Below are positions 1-9,683 of a DNA stretch of 64,000 bases, piece by piece. The notes under the pieces are model-generated. The model made no database searches, was not told the DNA's origin, and saw only the letters and a program-made list of their open reading frames with translations. The DNA lies in assembly GCA_036521075.1 (NCBI GenBank), contig DATDIL010000135.1:130329-194328 (forward strand). The letters run 5' to 3'. The DNA comes from DAIDKA01 sp036521075. GTDB taxonomy: Bacteria; Pseudomonadota; Gammaproteobacteria; Steroidobacterales; Steroidobacteraceae. The position numbers and the translations under genes were made by a program. The first letter of the stretch is position 1; every line of letters starts with the position of its first letter.

Positions 1-1146
1 ATGGAAAATCCGCGGGGCGCCAAACTGGCCGAGCGCAATTATCAGCTGAACGCCGCGGGCCTGTTGATCCCTTCGCGGAAGCGCTACGCATCGGCCATCG
101 ACGGCGCGGGATTCAAGCCGCTGGCGGATTGGGTCCACAGCCGGGGACTAAGATTCGGGCTGCACATCGTGCGCGGAATACCGAAGCAAGCGGTCGAACG
201 AAACACGCCCATATCCGGGACAGATTTTCACGCCGCTGAGGCGGCCGATACCAGCGAGACCTGTCCGTGGGACGACGGCAATTTCGGCGTCTTGGACAAC
301 CCCGCCGGCCAAGCCTATTACGATTCGATGATCCGGCTTTACGCTCAATGGGGTGTCGACTTTCTAAAGGTCGACTGCATCTCGGCACACCCCTTCAGAG
401 CGAGCGAGATTCGCCAGATCCACGAAGCGATCCGCAAGGCGGGGCGTCCGATCGTTCTTAGTCTCTCCCCGGGGCCCACCCCGCTGGAGCAGGCCCAGTT
501 CGTCAAGCGTAATGCCCAAATGTGGCGCATCGCGAACGACCTCTGGGACGGTTGGCGGCTTGACGGCGACATCCATCCCGCCGGCTTCCCCGTTGGTGTG
601 TCGAGTGCATTCGACAACCTGGCCAAGTGGAATGCGTTCGCGGCGCCCGGCGCGTGGCCGGATGCGGACATGCTGCCATTCGGCGCCCTGAAGCCCAACC
701 CCGGCTGGGGTGTTGCGCGCGACAGTCGCCTGACGCCCGACGAAATGCGGACCCAGTTCACGCTGTGGGCCATCGCCCGTGCACCGCTGATCCTTGGGGC
801 CAATCTGACCGAGCTCGACAGAGCCACCCGCGGCCTGATTACAAATCGTGCTGTTATCCGGATCAACCAGACATCCTGGGCGAGCCACCCGATCGCATTG
901 CCGGCCGGCTTCGAGAACTACCGCCTCTGGCAGGCGTTGGCGGGTCCGCGGGCGCGACCGACCCGCTATATTGCAATCTTCAACCTCGACGACAAGCCGG
1001 CGCACCTTTCCGCACCATGGGCTCAACTGGGGCTTACCGGCCGCCATGCGGCCAGGGATCTTTGGAGTGACGAGGTGCGCCCGATTTCCTCTGAGCTATC
1101 CGTGGTCCTGCCGCCCCATGGATGTGCCGTGTTCAGGGTACAGTAG
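1..1146 (+). CDS. GH27 alpha-galactosidase-like glycoside hydrolase (5' end cut by window)
   Basis: Glycoside hydrolase of family 27 (clan GH-D), expected to release alpha-linked galactose or a related sugar. The visible 381 codons hold most of the (beta/alpha)8 barrel and a short C-terminal beta domain. The strand motif FLKVDC places the likely nucleophile at D125 and RIANDLWDGW the likely acid/base at D180; both match the spacing seen in characterised GH27 enzymes. The reading frame is open from base 1. The family's first barrel strand and any signal peptide are missing, so the ATG at base 1 is probably internal and the gene starts upstream. A lipoprotein gene follows after 33 bases in the same direction. 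Substrate cannot be decided, because the family also holds alpha-N-acetylgalactosaminidases and beta-L-arabinopyranosidases. Confidence 0.85.
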   Translation: MENPRGAKLAERNYQLNAAGLLIPSRKRYASAIDGAGFKPLADWVHSRGLRFGLHIVRGIPKQAVERNTPISGTDFHAAEAADTSETCPWDDGNFGVLDNPAGQAYYDSMIRLYAQWGVDFLKVDCISAHPFRASEIRQIHEAIRKAGRPIVLSLSPGPTPLEQAQFVKRNAQMWRIANDLWDGWRLDGDIHPAGFPVGVSSAFDNLAKWNAFAAPGAWPDADMLPFGALKPNPGWGVARDSRLTPDEMRTQFTLWAIARAPLILGANLTELDRATRGLITNRAVIRINQTSWASHPIALPAGFENYRLWQALAGPRARPTRYIAIFNLDDKPAHLSAPWAQLGLTGRHAARDLWSDEVRPISSELSVVLPPHGCAVFRVQ

Positions 1147-1179
1147 CGCGCGTCCTGAGATGCAAGGTACCAAAACACC

Positions 1180-2721
1180 ATGAACGGGCGCCATCCTCAC
1201 GCTGAAGTCCTGTCAACTCTTCTCCTCGGTGCACTGTTGACGGCTTGTGGTGGTGGAGGGTCCGGTAGTTCCTCTTCCGGCTCCGGCAGCAACGGCGGCG
1301 GCACAGCTGCCTCGACCTCCTACACGGTAGGCGGAAGCGTCAGTGGGCTTAACGGCGTCGCATCCGTGTCTCTCAATGGGGCGACGGCACAGTCACTCAG
1401 CAGCGATGGTAGTTTCGTGTTCTCCTCCAGCTTGGCGAGTGGCGACAGTTACATCGTCACGGTGGTCACCGCCCCGACGGGGGAGACCTGCTCGGTCAGT
1501 AACGGCTCCGGTACCGTGGGCTCCGCCAACGTCACGAACGTCACCATCAACTGCGCTGTCCCCTCCGGTACTTCTGTCCCACCGAACACGTATTCCGCCG
1601 CGTCCTTCCAATCGGGTTACTTCGCGCGGATAAACGCCGTTCGGCAAGCACTGCAGCTGGGATTGCTGGCGCAGTCGAGCGATCTGGATGCTTCTTCCCA
1701 GGCCCAAGCCCTCTACAATGCGGTGAACTTCAACCCTGCGACCATGTTTGGCGTAGACCCCTCGACTGGCGATCTGTACGCCCATTCTGAAGATTCGGGC
1801 ATGCCCGATTTTTATGCCGCCACTCCGCAGGCTCGTGCGACGTTGGCCGGCTACTCTTTGGGAGGCGTCGGCGAGGTGGCAGGCGGTACGCTGGTTGACG
1901 ACGCCAACAGCGGCCTCTTGGCTGCCAATCAGCTGCTGAACACGGTGTACCACCGAGCCAACATTCTGTTGGACACATACCGGTACATCGGAATTGGTGT
2001 CGATGCCGCGTCCAATAGTTTCGAAGGCTACGGCTGGTACGTCTCGGACATGGGCACTGTCAATAACGCTCAAACGTTATCGACCGGAACGATCGTCACT
2101 TATCCGGCCGACGGTGCAACAGATGCCTTTGCCTACTTCTGCAACAGCTGCGAGGATCCCAGCCCAATTCCCAGTCTGCCTTCAAACCAAGCTTTGGGCG
2201 GACCCATCAGTGCGCAGATCGCTGCCGGCCACGCCTTGTCGGTCACCTCGTTCACGCTGGCGGACGCCGGTGGTAGCCCGGTCAGCGTGCACCTCAGCGA
2301 CGCCCAAACCGACACCAGTGGGTTCTTACCCGGCAATATCGCCTTCATTACTCCCGAAGCGCCTCTGAGTCCCGGGGGTACCTATACCGCCACTTTCAGC
2401 GGCTCGGACGGCTCAACCGCCCTCAGCAAGACGTGGTCGTTCACGACGCTCGACACCATCACAGTTCTGACGGCATCCCCCTACGTTGTGCATAACGGTA
2501 GCTCCTTGGCCATCGATGCCCTTGTGCCGAGCGGGGTTGCATACTTTTCGTTGTCGACATCGCTGACCAGCGGCCAGTACAGCGCCAGCGCATTGGGCGC
2601 CAGCTGGGTCATCTCTGTGCCTTCAGGGGCGGTGACCTCGGCACAGACCATTCAACTGAACATTTCCGATGCCGCATTATCCGTTTCGCCGGCGACCATT
2701 ACTATTACAGTAGAGCCGTGA
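1180..2721 (+). CDS. CAP-domain lipoprotein
   Basis: Exported lipoprotein of 513 residues. A short hydrophobic signal ends in the lipobox LLTAC (lipidated Cys about 23), followed by a Gly/Ser linker. Residues about 48-125 resemble the common bacterial surface repeat that runs from YTVGG to a closing NVTINC. Residues about 145-300 look like a CAP/SCP domain: an N-terminal helix with AVRQ, a HSEDSG segment, a GEVAGG segment with the conserved Glu, and YHRANILL near the end. The C-terminal third is Ig-like. CAP domains are usually extracellular and bind or cleave ligands, but the role here is unknown. It probably sits on the outer membrane. It is co-directional with the GH27 gene, and its stop overlaps a possible GTG of the next frame. 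Confidence 0.7.
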   Translation: MNGRHPHAEVLSTLLLGALLTACGGGGSGSSSSGSGSNGGGTAASTSYTVGGSVSGLNGVASVSLNGATAQSLSSDGSFVFSSSLASGDSYIVTVVTAPTGETCSVSNGSGTVGSANVTNVTINCAVPSGTSVPPNTYSAASFQSGYFARINAVRQALQLGLLAQSSDLDASSQAQALYNAVNFNPATMFGVDPSTGDLYAHSEDSGMPDFYAATPQARATLAGYSLGGVGEVAGGTLVDDANSGLLAANQLLNTVYHRANILLDTYRYIGIGVDAASNSFEGYGWYVSDMGTVNNAQTLSTGTIVTYPADGATDAFAYFCNSCEDPSPIPSLPSNQALGGPISAQIAAGHALSVTSFTLADAGGSPVSVHLSDAQTDTSGFLPGNIAFITPEAPLSPGGTYTATFSGSDGSTALSKTWSFTTLDTITVLTASPYVVHNGSSLAIDALVPSGVAYFSLSTSLTSGQYSASALGASWVISVPSGAVTSAQTIQLNISDAALSVSPATITITVEP

Positions 2722-2771
2722 CAGTTCGGCGTGTGGGATTAGGCGGTGACCTTGATTGCAACGATGAGGAC

Positions 2772-3746
2772 ATGAGCACGGTGAACCGGTATTTGCTTGA
2801 CCGGCGCCAATTCAGCGCGCGTTGTGCGGCATTCGCGTTAACGTTGCCCGCTGTAAATGCAGTGCACGCGGTGCGGGGGCACGATGTTCACCTGCCGGAT
2901 GGGACCGCCGTACCGGCGCTCGGTCAGGGCGCTTGGCACCTGGGGCAGGGAAGGCATCCGGTGGCTGTTGAAGAGGAGGCGGTTCGCACCGGCATTTCGC
3001 TCGGAATGACGTTGATCGATACTTCGGGGAATTACGGCAATGGGCGCTCGGAGCAATTTGTCGGTCGCGTGATTGCCGGGCAGCGCGATCGTATATTTCT
3101 GGTGTCCAAGGTCGAGGCCGATGAGGTAACAGGCGATGCCATCGCCCGTGCCTGCGCGGCAAGCCTTTCCCGGCTCGGTACGAGCTATCTGGATCTGTAT
3201 CTGCTGCATTGGCCCGTCCCGAGCACGCTATTTTCCGGTGTCGTGGCGGCCTTCGAGCGACTGCGTGCCGCGGGGACAATTCGCGCATGGGGTGTATCCA
3301 ACTTCAACCGGAGCCAGATGGAGGATCTGTTCCGTGTCCCTGACGGCCATCGTTGCGCCACCAATCAGGTTCCCTACAGTCTCTATGATCGGCGCATCGA
3401 ACGGGATGTTCTGCCATGGTGCGTCCAGCACGACATGCCGGTGATGGCGTATTCCCCATTGGGCGGCGACAACAGCCCCTTGGTCAAGGATCGCACGTTG
3501 GCGCAAATCGGCGCTGCTCATGGATGTTCGGCGGCCGCCGTTGCACTGGGCTGGCTCATACGCAGCGGAACGGTCATCGCAATTCCCGAATCCGGATCCC
3601 CGGCACATGCCAGGGCAAACGCTGCAGCGCTCTCCACGACACTCACATCGGCCGACATTGCGACATTGGATGCGACGTACCCAGTACCTTCTGAAACGAC
3701 TGAGTTCCTGCGCCGGCTTCGAAGGCGGGTTTCACGCTGGCTGTGA
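2772..3746 (+). CDS. Aldo/keto reductase with export-type N-terminus
   Basis: NADPH-dependent aldo/keto reductase, 324 residues from the ATG at 2772. That start has GATGAGGA just upstream and is preferred over a GTG at 2718 that overlaps the previous stop. The catalytic tetrad is complete: D83 and Y88 (DTSGNYG), K113 (VSKVEA) and H146 (LLHWP). The N-terminus reads DRRQFSARCAAFALTLPA, a twin-arginine followed by a hydrophobic stretch. That suggests Tat export, which is unusual for a reductase needing NADPH. It is the last gene before a convergent amidase. Substrate is unknown. Confidence 0.8.
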   Translation: MSTVNRYLLDRRQFSARCAAFALTLPAVNAVHAVRGHDVHLPDGTAVPALGQGAWHLGQGRHPVAVEEEAVRTGISLGMTLIDTSGNYGNGRSEQFVGRVIAGQRDRIFLVSKVEADEVTGDAIARACAASLSRLGTSYLDLYLLHWPVPSTLFSGVVAAFERLRAAGTIRAWGVSNFNRSQMEDLFRVPDGHRCATNQVPYSLYDRRIERDVLPWCVQHDMPVMAYSPLGGDNSPLVKDRTLAQIGAAHGCSAAAVALGWLIRSGTVIAIPESGSPAHARANAAALSTTLTSADIATLDATYPVPSETTEFLRRLRRRVSRWL

Positions 3747-3847
3747 CGGCCTTATGACACGGTGGTACGTCGCGTGAGTCTGCCTGCGCTGGCCCTGGTC
3801 GTTCGTGTCCGTATCACTACATCCAACCAGGCTGGCATGCTGGCGGT

Positions 3848-5251
3848 TCATGGCAAAGGCGGCGCACGTGTATGCCAATCAGTAATCTGCTGGTAGGCAT
3901 GCGCCAGTGTGAGCACTCGCGACTCGGCGAAGGAGGGCCCCGCGATCTGCAGGCCAACGGGCATGCCATCGCGGGTGAAACCGCACGGCACGCAGATCGC
4001 GGGCAGACCCAGGACATTGAACATGTGCGTGTTGCGGATTTCAAGCGGCGTTCCGTCCGGCGGCAGAGGCGGGTCCACGTAGCCCGATTCGATGCTCATT
4101 GGTGCGATCGCAGTGGTCGGGGTGACCAGCAGATCGATGTTGGAAAACGCGCTGTCGGCCGTCCAGCGCAGGCGCTGCATTTCCCGCCTTGCGTCAATAT
4201 AGTCCGCAGCGGAAATCGCTGCGGCATGCTGCAGGCGTTGCCGGGTCATGGGTTCATACTGCTGTGGTGCTTGGCCAAAGTAGGGCTTGTGGAAGGCATA
4301 CGCCTCGGCCGAGGCGATGGTCATCAATATGTTCGCGTAGGGCAGTTCCACCTCGCGCACGCCGGCCGTCAGACGTGCAAGCTGCTGGATCGCGGCGTTG
4401 ACTGTCGCTTCCATGTCCGGGTCGAGGTCCAGAAAGTACGGCTGGCGAACGACACCTATCCTCAGCGCGGCCGCATTGGCGCCGATCGCCTCAATATAAC
4501 GATCGGTCGGCCGCTCCGCGCTCGAGACCTGGTGGGGGTCGAAACCGGCGATTGTCTCCAGGAGCAGCGCCGCATCCATGGCCGAGCGGCACAACGGTCC
4601 GATGTGATCGAGCGACCAGGACAGGGGGATGACGCCGCGGGTGCTGACGCGCCCGTAAGTGGGCTTCAGGCCGACAACTCCGCAATATGCGGCCGGTTGG
4701 CGAATGGACGCCGCCGTGTCCGACCCCAACGCGCCAATACACAGGCCCGCCGCCACGGCTGCGGCGGAGCCCCCCGAGGATCCGCCGGCGATGCGGTCCT
4801 GGTTCCACGGATTGCGAACCGCTCCGTAATGGCTGGGTACCGAGGTTCCGCCATACGCGAACTCGTGCATGTTCAGCTTCCCAAGCAGGACCGCGCCGGC
4901 CTGCCTGAGGCGCCGCACGACTTCGGCATCTTCGGTGGGGACGCGATCCTTGAATACGGCGCTGGCCGCGGTGGTGCGAACGCCTGCCGTATCGATCAGA
5001 TCCTTGAGCGCCAGGGGCATGCCGTGCAGAGGACCACGCCACTGCCCTCGCTGGATTTCGGCTTCCGCCTCACGCGCCTGCTGAAGGGCCTGCTCGGCGG
5101 TTACCGTGATGAAGGCGTTCAGCGACGGATTCAGGCGTTCGATCCGCGCGAGAAAGGCTTGTACGAGCTCCACCGGAGAGAGCGCCTTGTGGCGCAGCAA
5201 CTCCATGGCCTGCGCCAGAGTCAGACGCGTGAGGTCGGTGGGCGTTTGCAT
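3848..5251 (-). CDS. Amidase signature-family amidase
   Basis: Amidase of the GatA/FAAH signature family, 467 residues, predicted cytoplasmic. The Ser-cisSer-Lys triad is visible: K83 (ALKDLID), the GGSSGGSAA block (residues 156-164) and the nucleophile S182 in SDTAASIR. The usual Gly-Gly before that serine is Ala-Ala here. No Glu-tRNA context (GatB or GatC) is nearby, so a small-molecule amide is the likelier substrate. The start at 5251 lies 8 bases after the aldo/keto reductase stop. An in-frame ATG at 5266 would overlap that stop, and neither start has a strong Shine-Dalgarno. It likely forms an operon with the upstream aldo/keto reductase. Confidence 0.85.
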   Translation of the reverse strand: MQTPTDLTRLTLAQAMELLRHKALSPVELVQAFLARIERLNPSLNAFITVTAEQALQQAREAEAEIQRGQWRGPLHGMPLALKDLIDTAGVRTTAASAVFKDRVPTEDAEVVRRLRQAGAVLLGKLNMHEFAYGGTSVPSHYGAVRNPWNQDRIAGGSSGGSAAAVAAGLCIGALGSDTAASIRQPAAYCGVVGLKPTYGRVSTRGVIPLSWSLDHIGPLCRSAMDAALLLETIAGFDPHQVSSAERPTDRYIEAIGANAAALRIGVVRQPYFLDLDPDMEATVNAAIQQLARLTAGVREVELPYANILMTIASAEAYAFHKPYFGQAPQQYEPMTRQRLQHAAAISAADYIDARREMQRLRWTADSAFSNIDLLVTPTTAIAPMSIESGYVDPPLPPDGTPLEIRNTHMFNVLGLPAICVPCGFTRDGMPVGLQIAGPSFAESRVLTLAHAYQQITDWHTRAPPLP

Positions 5252-5259
5252 ACTTGAGC

Positions 5260-6243
5260 CTACCATCGCTGGTGTACGCAGGGTCGGATGTAGTGGTCGT
5301 AGACGGTGCGCACGGATTTCATCTGCTCCGGCGTCAGGGGAGGCAACGCGCTCGCGCCGCTGTTGTCCGCAACCTGCCGCGGATTTTTCCCGCCGGGAAT
5401 GATGGTCGAGACGCCCTCGAACATGAGGATCCAGCGAAGGGCCAGTTGGGCCATAGAGGCGCCCGCGGGCAGCAGCAACTTCAGCTCGTCAACGGCTTTC
5501 AGCCCGATTTCGTAAGGAACGCCCGAAAACGTCTCGCCGACATCGAAGGCCTCGCCATGACGGTTGAAATTGCGGTGATCGTCACGCTCGAACGTCGATT
5601 GCGCGGTGAGCTTGCCCGTGAGCATTCCGGAGGCTAACGGTACTCGGATAATGGTCGCGACTCCGCGGCGCGCCGCCTGCGCCAGGAAGGTCTCCGCCGG
5701 ACGCTGACGGAACATGTTGAAGATAATCTGGATGGACTCCACGTTGGGGAATTCCATCGCCTTGAGTCCCTCCTCGACCCGCTCGACGCTCACTCCGTAG
5801 TGCTGGACCTTGCCGGCTTTCACCAGATCATCCATGGCCGCGAAGCTCTCCGGCCGGTAGTAGGTGTCCGTCGGCGGGCAGTGCAGCTGTACGAGCTCGA
5901 GAGAGTCGACTCCGAGGTTCTGGAGCGAGCGGTCGATGAAAGCCGTGAGGTTTTCGCTGCTATAACCTGCGGCGACATGGGGACTGAGGCGGCGTCCGGC
6001 CTTCGTGGCGACGTGAAAGGACGCCGTCGTTTCCTGGCGCAGCCGCCCCAGGAGACGCTCCGAACGGCCGTCGCCGTAAACGTCAGCCGTGTCGAAGAGG
6101 TTGACCCCCAGCTCGAGAGCCCGCTTCATGGCTGCGATGGATTGCTCATCATCGACGGCGCCCCACGCGCCGCCCACCGCCCAGGCGCCGAACCCGACCT
6201 CCGAGACATCCCAGCCGATTCGGCCGAATTTGCGATATTTCAA
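5260..6243 (-). CDS. Aldo/keto reductase (potassium-channel beta-like subfamily)
   Basis: Cytoplasmic NADP-dependent aldo/keto reductase, about 327 residues, with tetrad D51 and Y56 (DTADVYG), K81 (ATKAG) and H121 (QLHCPP). AGGAG lies directly against the ATG at 6249 but six bases before the TTG at 6243. The TTG product starts MKYRKFGRIG, as family members usually do, so TTG is taken as the start. It is unlike the exported reductase at 2.8 kb, so the two are not recent duplicates. It sits upstream of the amidase on the same strand and diverges from the thiamine-diphosphate enzyme at 6371. Substrate is unknown. Confidence 0.82.
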   Translation of the reverse strand: MKYRKFGRIGWDVSEVGFGAWAVGGAWGAVDDEQSIAAMKRALELGVNLFDTADVYGDGRSERLLGRLRQETTASFHVATKAGRRLSPHVAAGYSSENLTAFIDRSLQNLGVDSLELVQLHCPPTDTYYRPESFAAMDDLVKAGKVQHYGVSVERVEEGLKAMEFPNVESIQIIFNMFRQRPAETFLAQAARRGVATIIRVPLASGMLTGKLTAQSTFERDDHRNFNRHGEAFDVGETFSGVPYEIGLKAVDELKLLLPAGASMAQLALRWILMFEGVSTIIPGGKNPRQVADNSGASALPPLTPEQMKSVRTVYDHYIRPCVHQRW

Positions 6244-6370
6244 GAGCATCTCCTGATGCCAAATCGAAGGGGTCGGATGGCGGTCGCTGATGCTAGGCTT
6301 GTCGGATCTCGCGCAGTCGGCTTTGGCATGTCACTCACTTGCAGCCCCGACACAACAGAAGGAAACGGTC

Positions 6371-8044
6371 ATGACTAGCGTGATGGCAGGAGAATTGATC
6401 GCCCCGACGCTCGCGAAGGCAGGTGTCAGGACTGTGTTCGCACTAAACGGTGCACATGTTCAAGCTATCCTCGAAGGCTGCCTCGACCACGGCATCCGCC
6501 TCATCGACGTTCGCCACGAGTCGGCCGCGGGGCATGCCGCAGAAGGATACGCGAAGGCTACAAGGGGCTTGGGAGTGGCGGTGGTGACTGCTGGCCCCGG
6601 GTTCACCAACGTTTTGACCTCGCTTGCCAACGCCTTCATTGACCGTACCCCCGTGCTGTATATCGCCGGCGGGTGCCCGCTTGCGGCCGCCGACAAGAAT
6701 GTACTTCAATCGGGGGTTGATCAAGTGGCTGTCGCAAAGCCGATCGCCAAATGGGCGCACCGCGTGCCTGCGCCCACCGAGATCCCGCGGCTGATCGCTC
6801 ATGGCATTCGGGTCGCGACGGCGGCGCCGACCGGTCCGGTATTCCTGGAGATTCCTTGGGACATCATGTTGGCCCAAGTAGATCGCAATCAAGTTCCCAT
6901 TCCGGATGAGGTGATGCTCGATCTCGCATGCCCACCGTCCAGCGAAAAAATCGACGCGACGCTCGCGCTCCTGCACGAGGCCACGGCCCCCGCTGTCATC
7001 GCAGGTGTCGAGGTTTACCGCTCGGAAGCCTGGAACGAGCTTCGAACCTTTGTCGAGGCAAGCGGTCTTCCCGTTTTCACCGAGTACGAGGCGCTGGGAA
7101 CTCTCCCGTCTGACCACCCGCTGTGGATGGGCACAAACTTTCAGCTCGCTCGGCTTCAACCGAAACACAAGCCGGATGTGGTCCTCGCCCTGGGTGTTCG
7201 TTTCGGCTGGAACACACCCAGATTCGAGACATTTTCAGGAAAGATTATTCATGTCGAGTCCGATCCGAACGAGATCGGTCGAGTCAATACTCCGGCGATA
7301 GGCATCGTTGCCAACGCCAAATTGACGCTGCGGCTGCTGAACGAACGCCTGGCCCGATCCGGCTTAACGGACCGCTCAGCGTGGATCAGCCGACTGCGTG
7401 ATGCCCTAAGTGCGATACGAGCAGAGGCGATTTGCGCCAAGGAAAAAAGCCAGGAGATCCGCCCGCATCCGTTCGCCGCCGCCGAAGTGGTGTGCAAGGC
7501 GGCCGCCAACGCCGTCATCGTAGCCGACGGCGCTTTCACGAAACACTGGATGGAAGATGCGGTGCAGCGCAAGCGCCCGGGGTGTTATTTCAGCCACGGC
7601 TCCTTCGGAGCCATGGGTATTGGCTTCGGTTTTGCGATTGGCATCAAAGCGGCTCGTCCAGATGATCCCGTACTGTGCGTTACCGGCGATGGCGCAGCCG
7701 GGTTCACTCTTGCCGAGCTCGACACGATGGTTCGCCAAAAAATGCCAATTGTCGTGGTGGTCATGAACAACCATGGCTGGGGAGCAATAGACCCTGCTCA
7801 GCATCCGGAAGGCTCCAATCGCCCCGCGGGGATACGTCTCGGCCAGGCCCGCTACGATGAGGTCGCCAAGGCATTCGGCGGACACGGCCGTCACGTCACA
7901 ACCCTCGAAGAATTGACGGCGGCGATCGAGGAGGCGTTCAAGGCTACCCTACCTACCTGTATCAATGTCGAGGTGGGAATGGGAGGATTCCCGCCGGCGT
8001 TCAAAGCAGCGACCCTGGGGATCGCGCTGCCGTTTCTCGAGTAG
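6371..8044 (+). CDS. Thiamine-diphosphate-dependent enzyme, acetolactate synthase superfamily
   Basis: Three-domain ThDP enzyme of 557 residues. The N-terminal pyrimidine-binding domain carries the conserved Glu E50 (VRHESAAGHAAEGYAK). A central domain follows, then the C-terminal diphosphate-binding domain with GDGAAGF and, about 25 residues on, MNNHGWG. The start at 6371 has AAGGAAACGGTC in front; an in-frame ATG at 6290 lacks this. The family decarboxylates 2-oxo acids or cleaves 2-hydroxyacyl-CoA (acetolactate synthase, oxalyl-CoA decarboxylase and 2-hydroxyacyl-CoA lyase types). The subfamily cannot be fixed by eye. No regulatory subunit gene follows, which argues against branched-chain amino acid synthesis. 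It diverges from the aldo/keto reductase/amidase pair. Confidence 0.8.
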   Translation: MTSVMAGELIAPTLAKAGVRTVFALNGAHVQAILEGCLDHGIRLIDVRHESAAGHAAEGYAKATRGLGVAVVTAGPGFTNVLTSLANAFIDRTPVLYIAGGCPLAAADKNVLQSGVDQVAVAKPIAKWAHRVPAPTEIPRLIAHGIRVATAAPTGPVFLEIPWDIMLAQVDRNQVPIPDEVMLDLACPPSSEKIDATLALLHEATAPAVIAGVEVYRSEAWNELRTFVEASGLPVFTEYEALGTLPSDHPLWMGTNFQLARLQPKHKPDVVLALGVRFGWNTPRFETFSGKIIHVESDPNEIGRVNTPAIGIVANAKLTLRLLNERLARSGLTDRSAWISRLRDALSAIRAEAICAKEKSQEIRPHPFAAAEVVCKAAANAVIVADGAFTKHWMEDAVQRKRPGCYFSHGSFGAMGIGFGFAIGIKAARPDDPVLCVTGDGAAGFTLAELDTMVRQKMPIVVVVMNNHGWGAIDPAQHPEGSNRPAGIRLGQARYDEVAKAFGGHGRHVTTLEELTAAIEEAFKATLPTCINVEVGMGGFPPAFKAATLGIALPFLE

Positions 8045-8241
8045 GAGCCGATGCCGGACATGCGTCATCCGCTACGCACGTCTGGCCGCCCGTGAGGCAA
8101 TTCCTACGCGAGCCGGTAAGCTTCGCAGACGCAGGAGGACAAGAATTCACTACGGAAAATTGTGAACAGCGGCATTGCGGCAGGCGCTTGCGCCGGTGTA
8201 GCTATGATAGCCACGACCCACGGACAATCGCGAGGTGCGGC

Positions 8242-8874
8242 ATGCGCAGGGCGGATAAGGGCGAAGCGAGCGGCAAGGTTACACCCGTCAACAATCTGAC
8301 GGAGTTCTTCCGTGATGGACTCGCCAGCTCGCTGGCACAACGGCGTGTCTCGCTCGACGAACACACGGCACATTACGTGGTCAGTTTGCTGGTGCTCTAC
8401 TCTCGCACCGAGGTGGCGCACGCGGGCCTGCGCCCGGGCCAGCGCTGGGTGAGTCTGGCGGAACTGTTAGGGCAGGCAAGAGCGGCACCCTCCCGCTCGC
8501 AGCGCGAGGCCTCACTGCAGCGGCTCGGTGATATATCGCTGTTCCTGGCCGGATTCTTTCCGCACAGTTTCGAGCGACGCCTGGTGGACATGGACTACCA
8601 CATCGCGATGGGTGGCCGTGCCTATGGTGCCCTCGCCGCGGCGCCGATCAGTGGTCCGCGCCGCACCCTGCGCGGGGTATTTGGCGAGCTGGCGGGCAAA
8701 TTCCAGCCCGTGGTCGATGCCATCGGTGCGATCAGCGATATGGCCCGCGTGTGGGGGCCAAATGACGTGCTGCGGCTGTATGAATTGTGGTTAAAGACGG
8801 GCAGTCCGCGCGCACAGGATCTATTGCGGCAACTGGGCGTGCGGCCGGTCCCGGCGTCGCTTCGGTTGAACTAG
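8242..8874 (+). CDS. Unrecognised protein (first of a pair)
   Basis: Predicted 210-residue soluble protein not assigned to a family. The start at 8242 is preceded by GAGGTG at good spacing; the frame is open further upstream but those codons look non-coding. It is rich in Leu, Arg and Ala and looks mostly helical, with no signal peptide or membrane segment. Visible landmarks are the hydrophobic VVSLLVLYSR near residue 50 and a C-terminal LRLYELWLKTGS. The stop is 6 bases before the next gene, so the two are almost certainly co-transcribed. Function unknown. Confidence 0.6.
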   Translation: MRRADKGEASGKVTPVNNLTEFFRDGLASSLAQRRVSLDEHTAHYVVSLLVLYSRTEVAHAGLRPGQRWVSLAELLGQARAAPSRSQREASLQRLGDISLFLAGFFPHSFERRLVDMDYHIAMGGRAYGALAAAPISGPRRTLRGVFGELAGKFQPVVDAIGAISDMARVWGPNDVLRLYELWLKTGSPRAQDLLRQLGVRPVPASLRLN

Positions 8875-8880
8875 TCGCGC

Positions 8881-9537
8881 ATGCTGCGTCCTCTACAGCG
8901 CCTGCTGGAAACCATCTACGATGCGCCGAGCGGCCATGATGTGCGTGATTTCCTGGTGACCGAGCGCCGGCATCTGCCGGGGGAGTGTCGCGCGCACGCG
9001 GCGGACGAAGAGCTGGTGCTCGTGCAGCAGCGACGCTGTGCCTATCTGATGCTTTATCTGGATTCAGCCGTGCTCGCGCGCCTGCGCGAGCGCGATCCGC
9101 TGCGCGCACTGAATGGCGGCAACATTGCCGATTTCTGGGTTGCGCTGGAGGGCGTTAGCCACTTTTCCTGCCTGATGTGGAACGCCGGCCATGAACGCGG
9201 CGTCACCTTACTCGATCTGGAATTGCAGGCGGAAATCGACAAGTACATCGTTTCATTCTGGCTTCTGCGCACCCAATATCCGGGTCACCTGCCGCGTGAA
9301 CTGCACCATGTGCTCTTTGTGCGCACGCACGTGAATCCCGCCCTGTCTGCGGCACGCCGGCAAATCTACGCGACCGCGACGCACTATGCCGCCCGATTCT
9401 GCACCAGCTTGCAGTCCGCTCTGTTCTCGAGCCGGCCGGCCCACCGGCGCGGCGCGGTCGCCATGCTGCGCCGTTTCTACCGCCTGACGAGCTCCGGCAA
9501 GCTCAGGTATATCGATGCGCTCGCAGCGAGCGGCTAA
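8881..9537 (+). CDS. Unrecognised protein (second of a pair)
   Basis: Predicted 218-residue protein, also unassigned. It starts 6 bases after the previous stop. It appears alpha-helical, with a conserved-looking core (ADFWVALEGVSHFSCLMWN, residues about 82-100) and an acidic EIDKYIVSFWLL segment near 120. The C-terminal third is Arg-rich and ends with a YRLTSSGKLRYI segment. No signal peptide or transmembrane helix is evident. The tight pairing suggests the two proteins work together. The core is Trp/His rich, so a metal or small-molecule binding role is possible but not shown. Confidence 0.6.
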   Translation: MLRPLQRLLETIYDAPSGHDVRDFLVTERRHLPGECRAHAADEELVLVQQRRCAYLMLYLDSAVLARLRERDPLRALNGGNIADFWVALEGVSHFSCLMWNAGHERGVTLLDLELQAEIDKYIVSFWLLRTQYPGHLPRELHHVLFVRTHVNPALSAARRQIYATATHYAARFCTSLQSALFSSRPAHRRGAVAMLRRFYRLTSSGKLRYIDALAASG

Positions 9538-9683
9538 AAGTCCGTCCGAGGTCACTGCGTACCGCTGAGTTCTCGGATCCGGATACTGCGAAATACCACG
9601 TCGACTGTAACGCAACTGCAATCTGAATTGCTTAGCTTTCCTGGTGCTTTCCTTCGAGATCATAAGACCCACAGGAGCACCCG

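Noticed and set aside
3872..5257. 461-residue plus-strand frame opposite the amidase
   Set aside because: Long antisense frames are common in high-GC DNA; it is Arg/Gly/His-rich with no family and mirrors a clear amidase gene.
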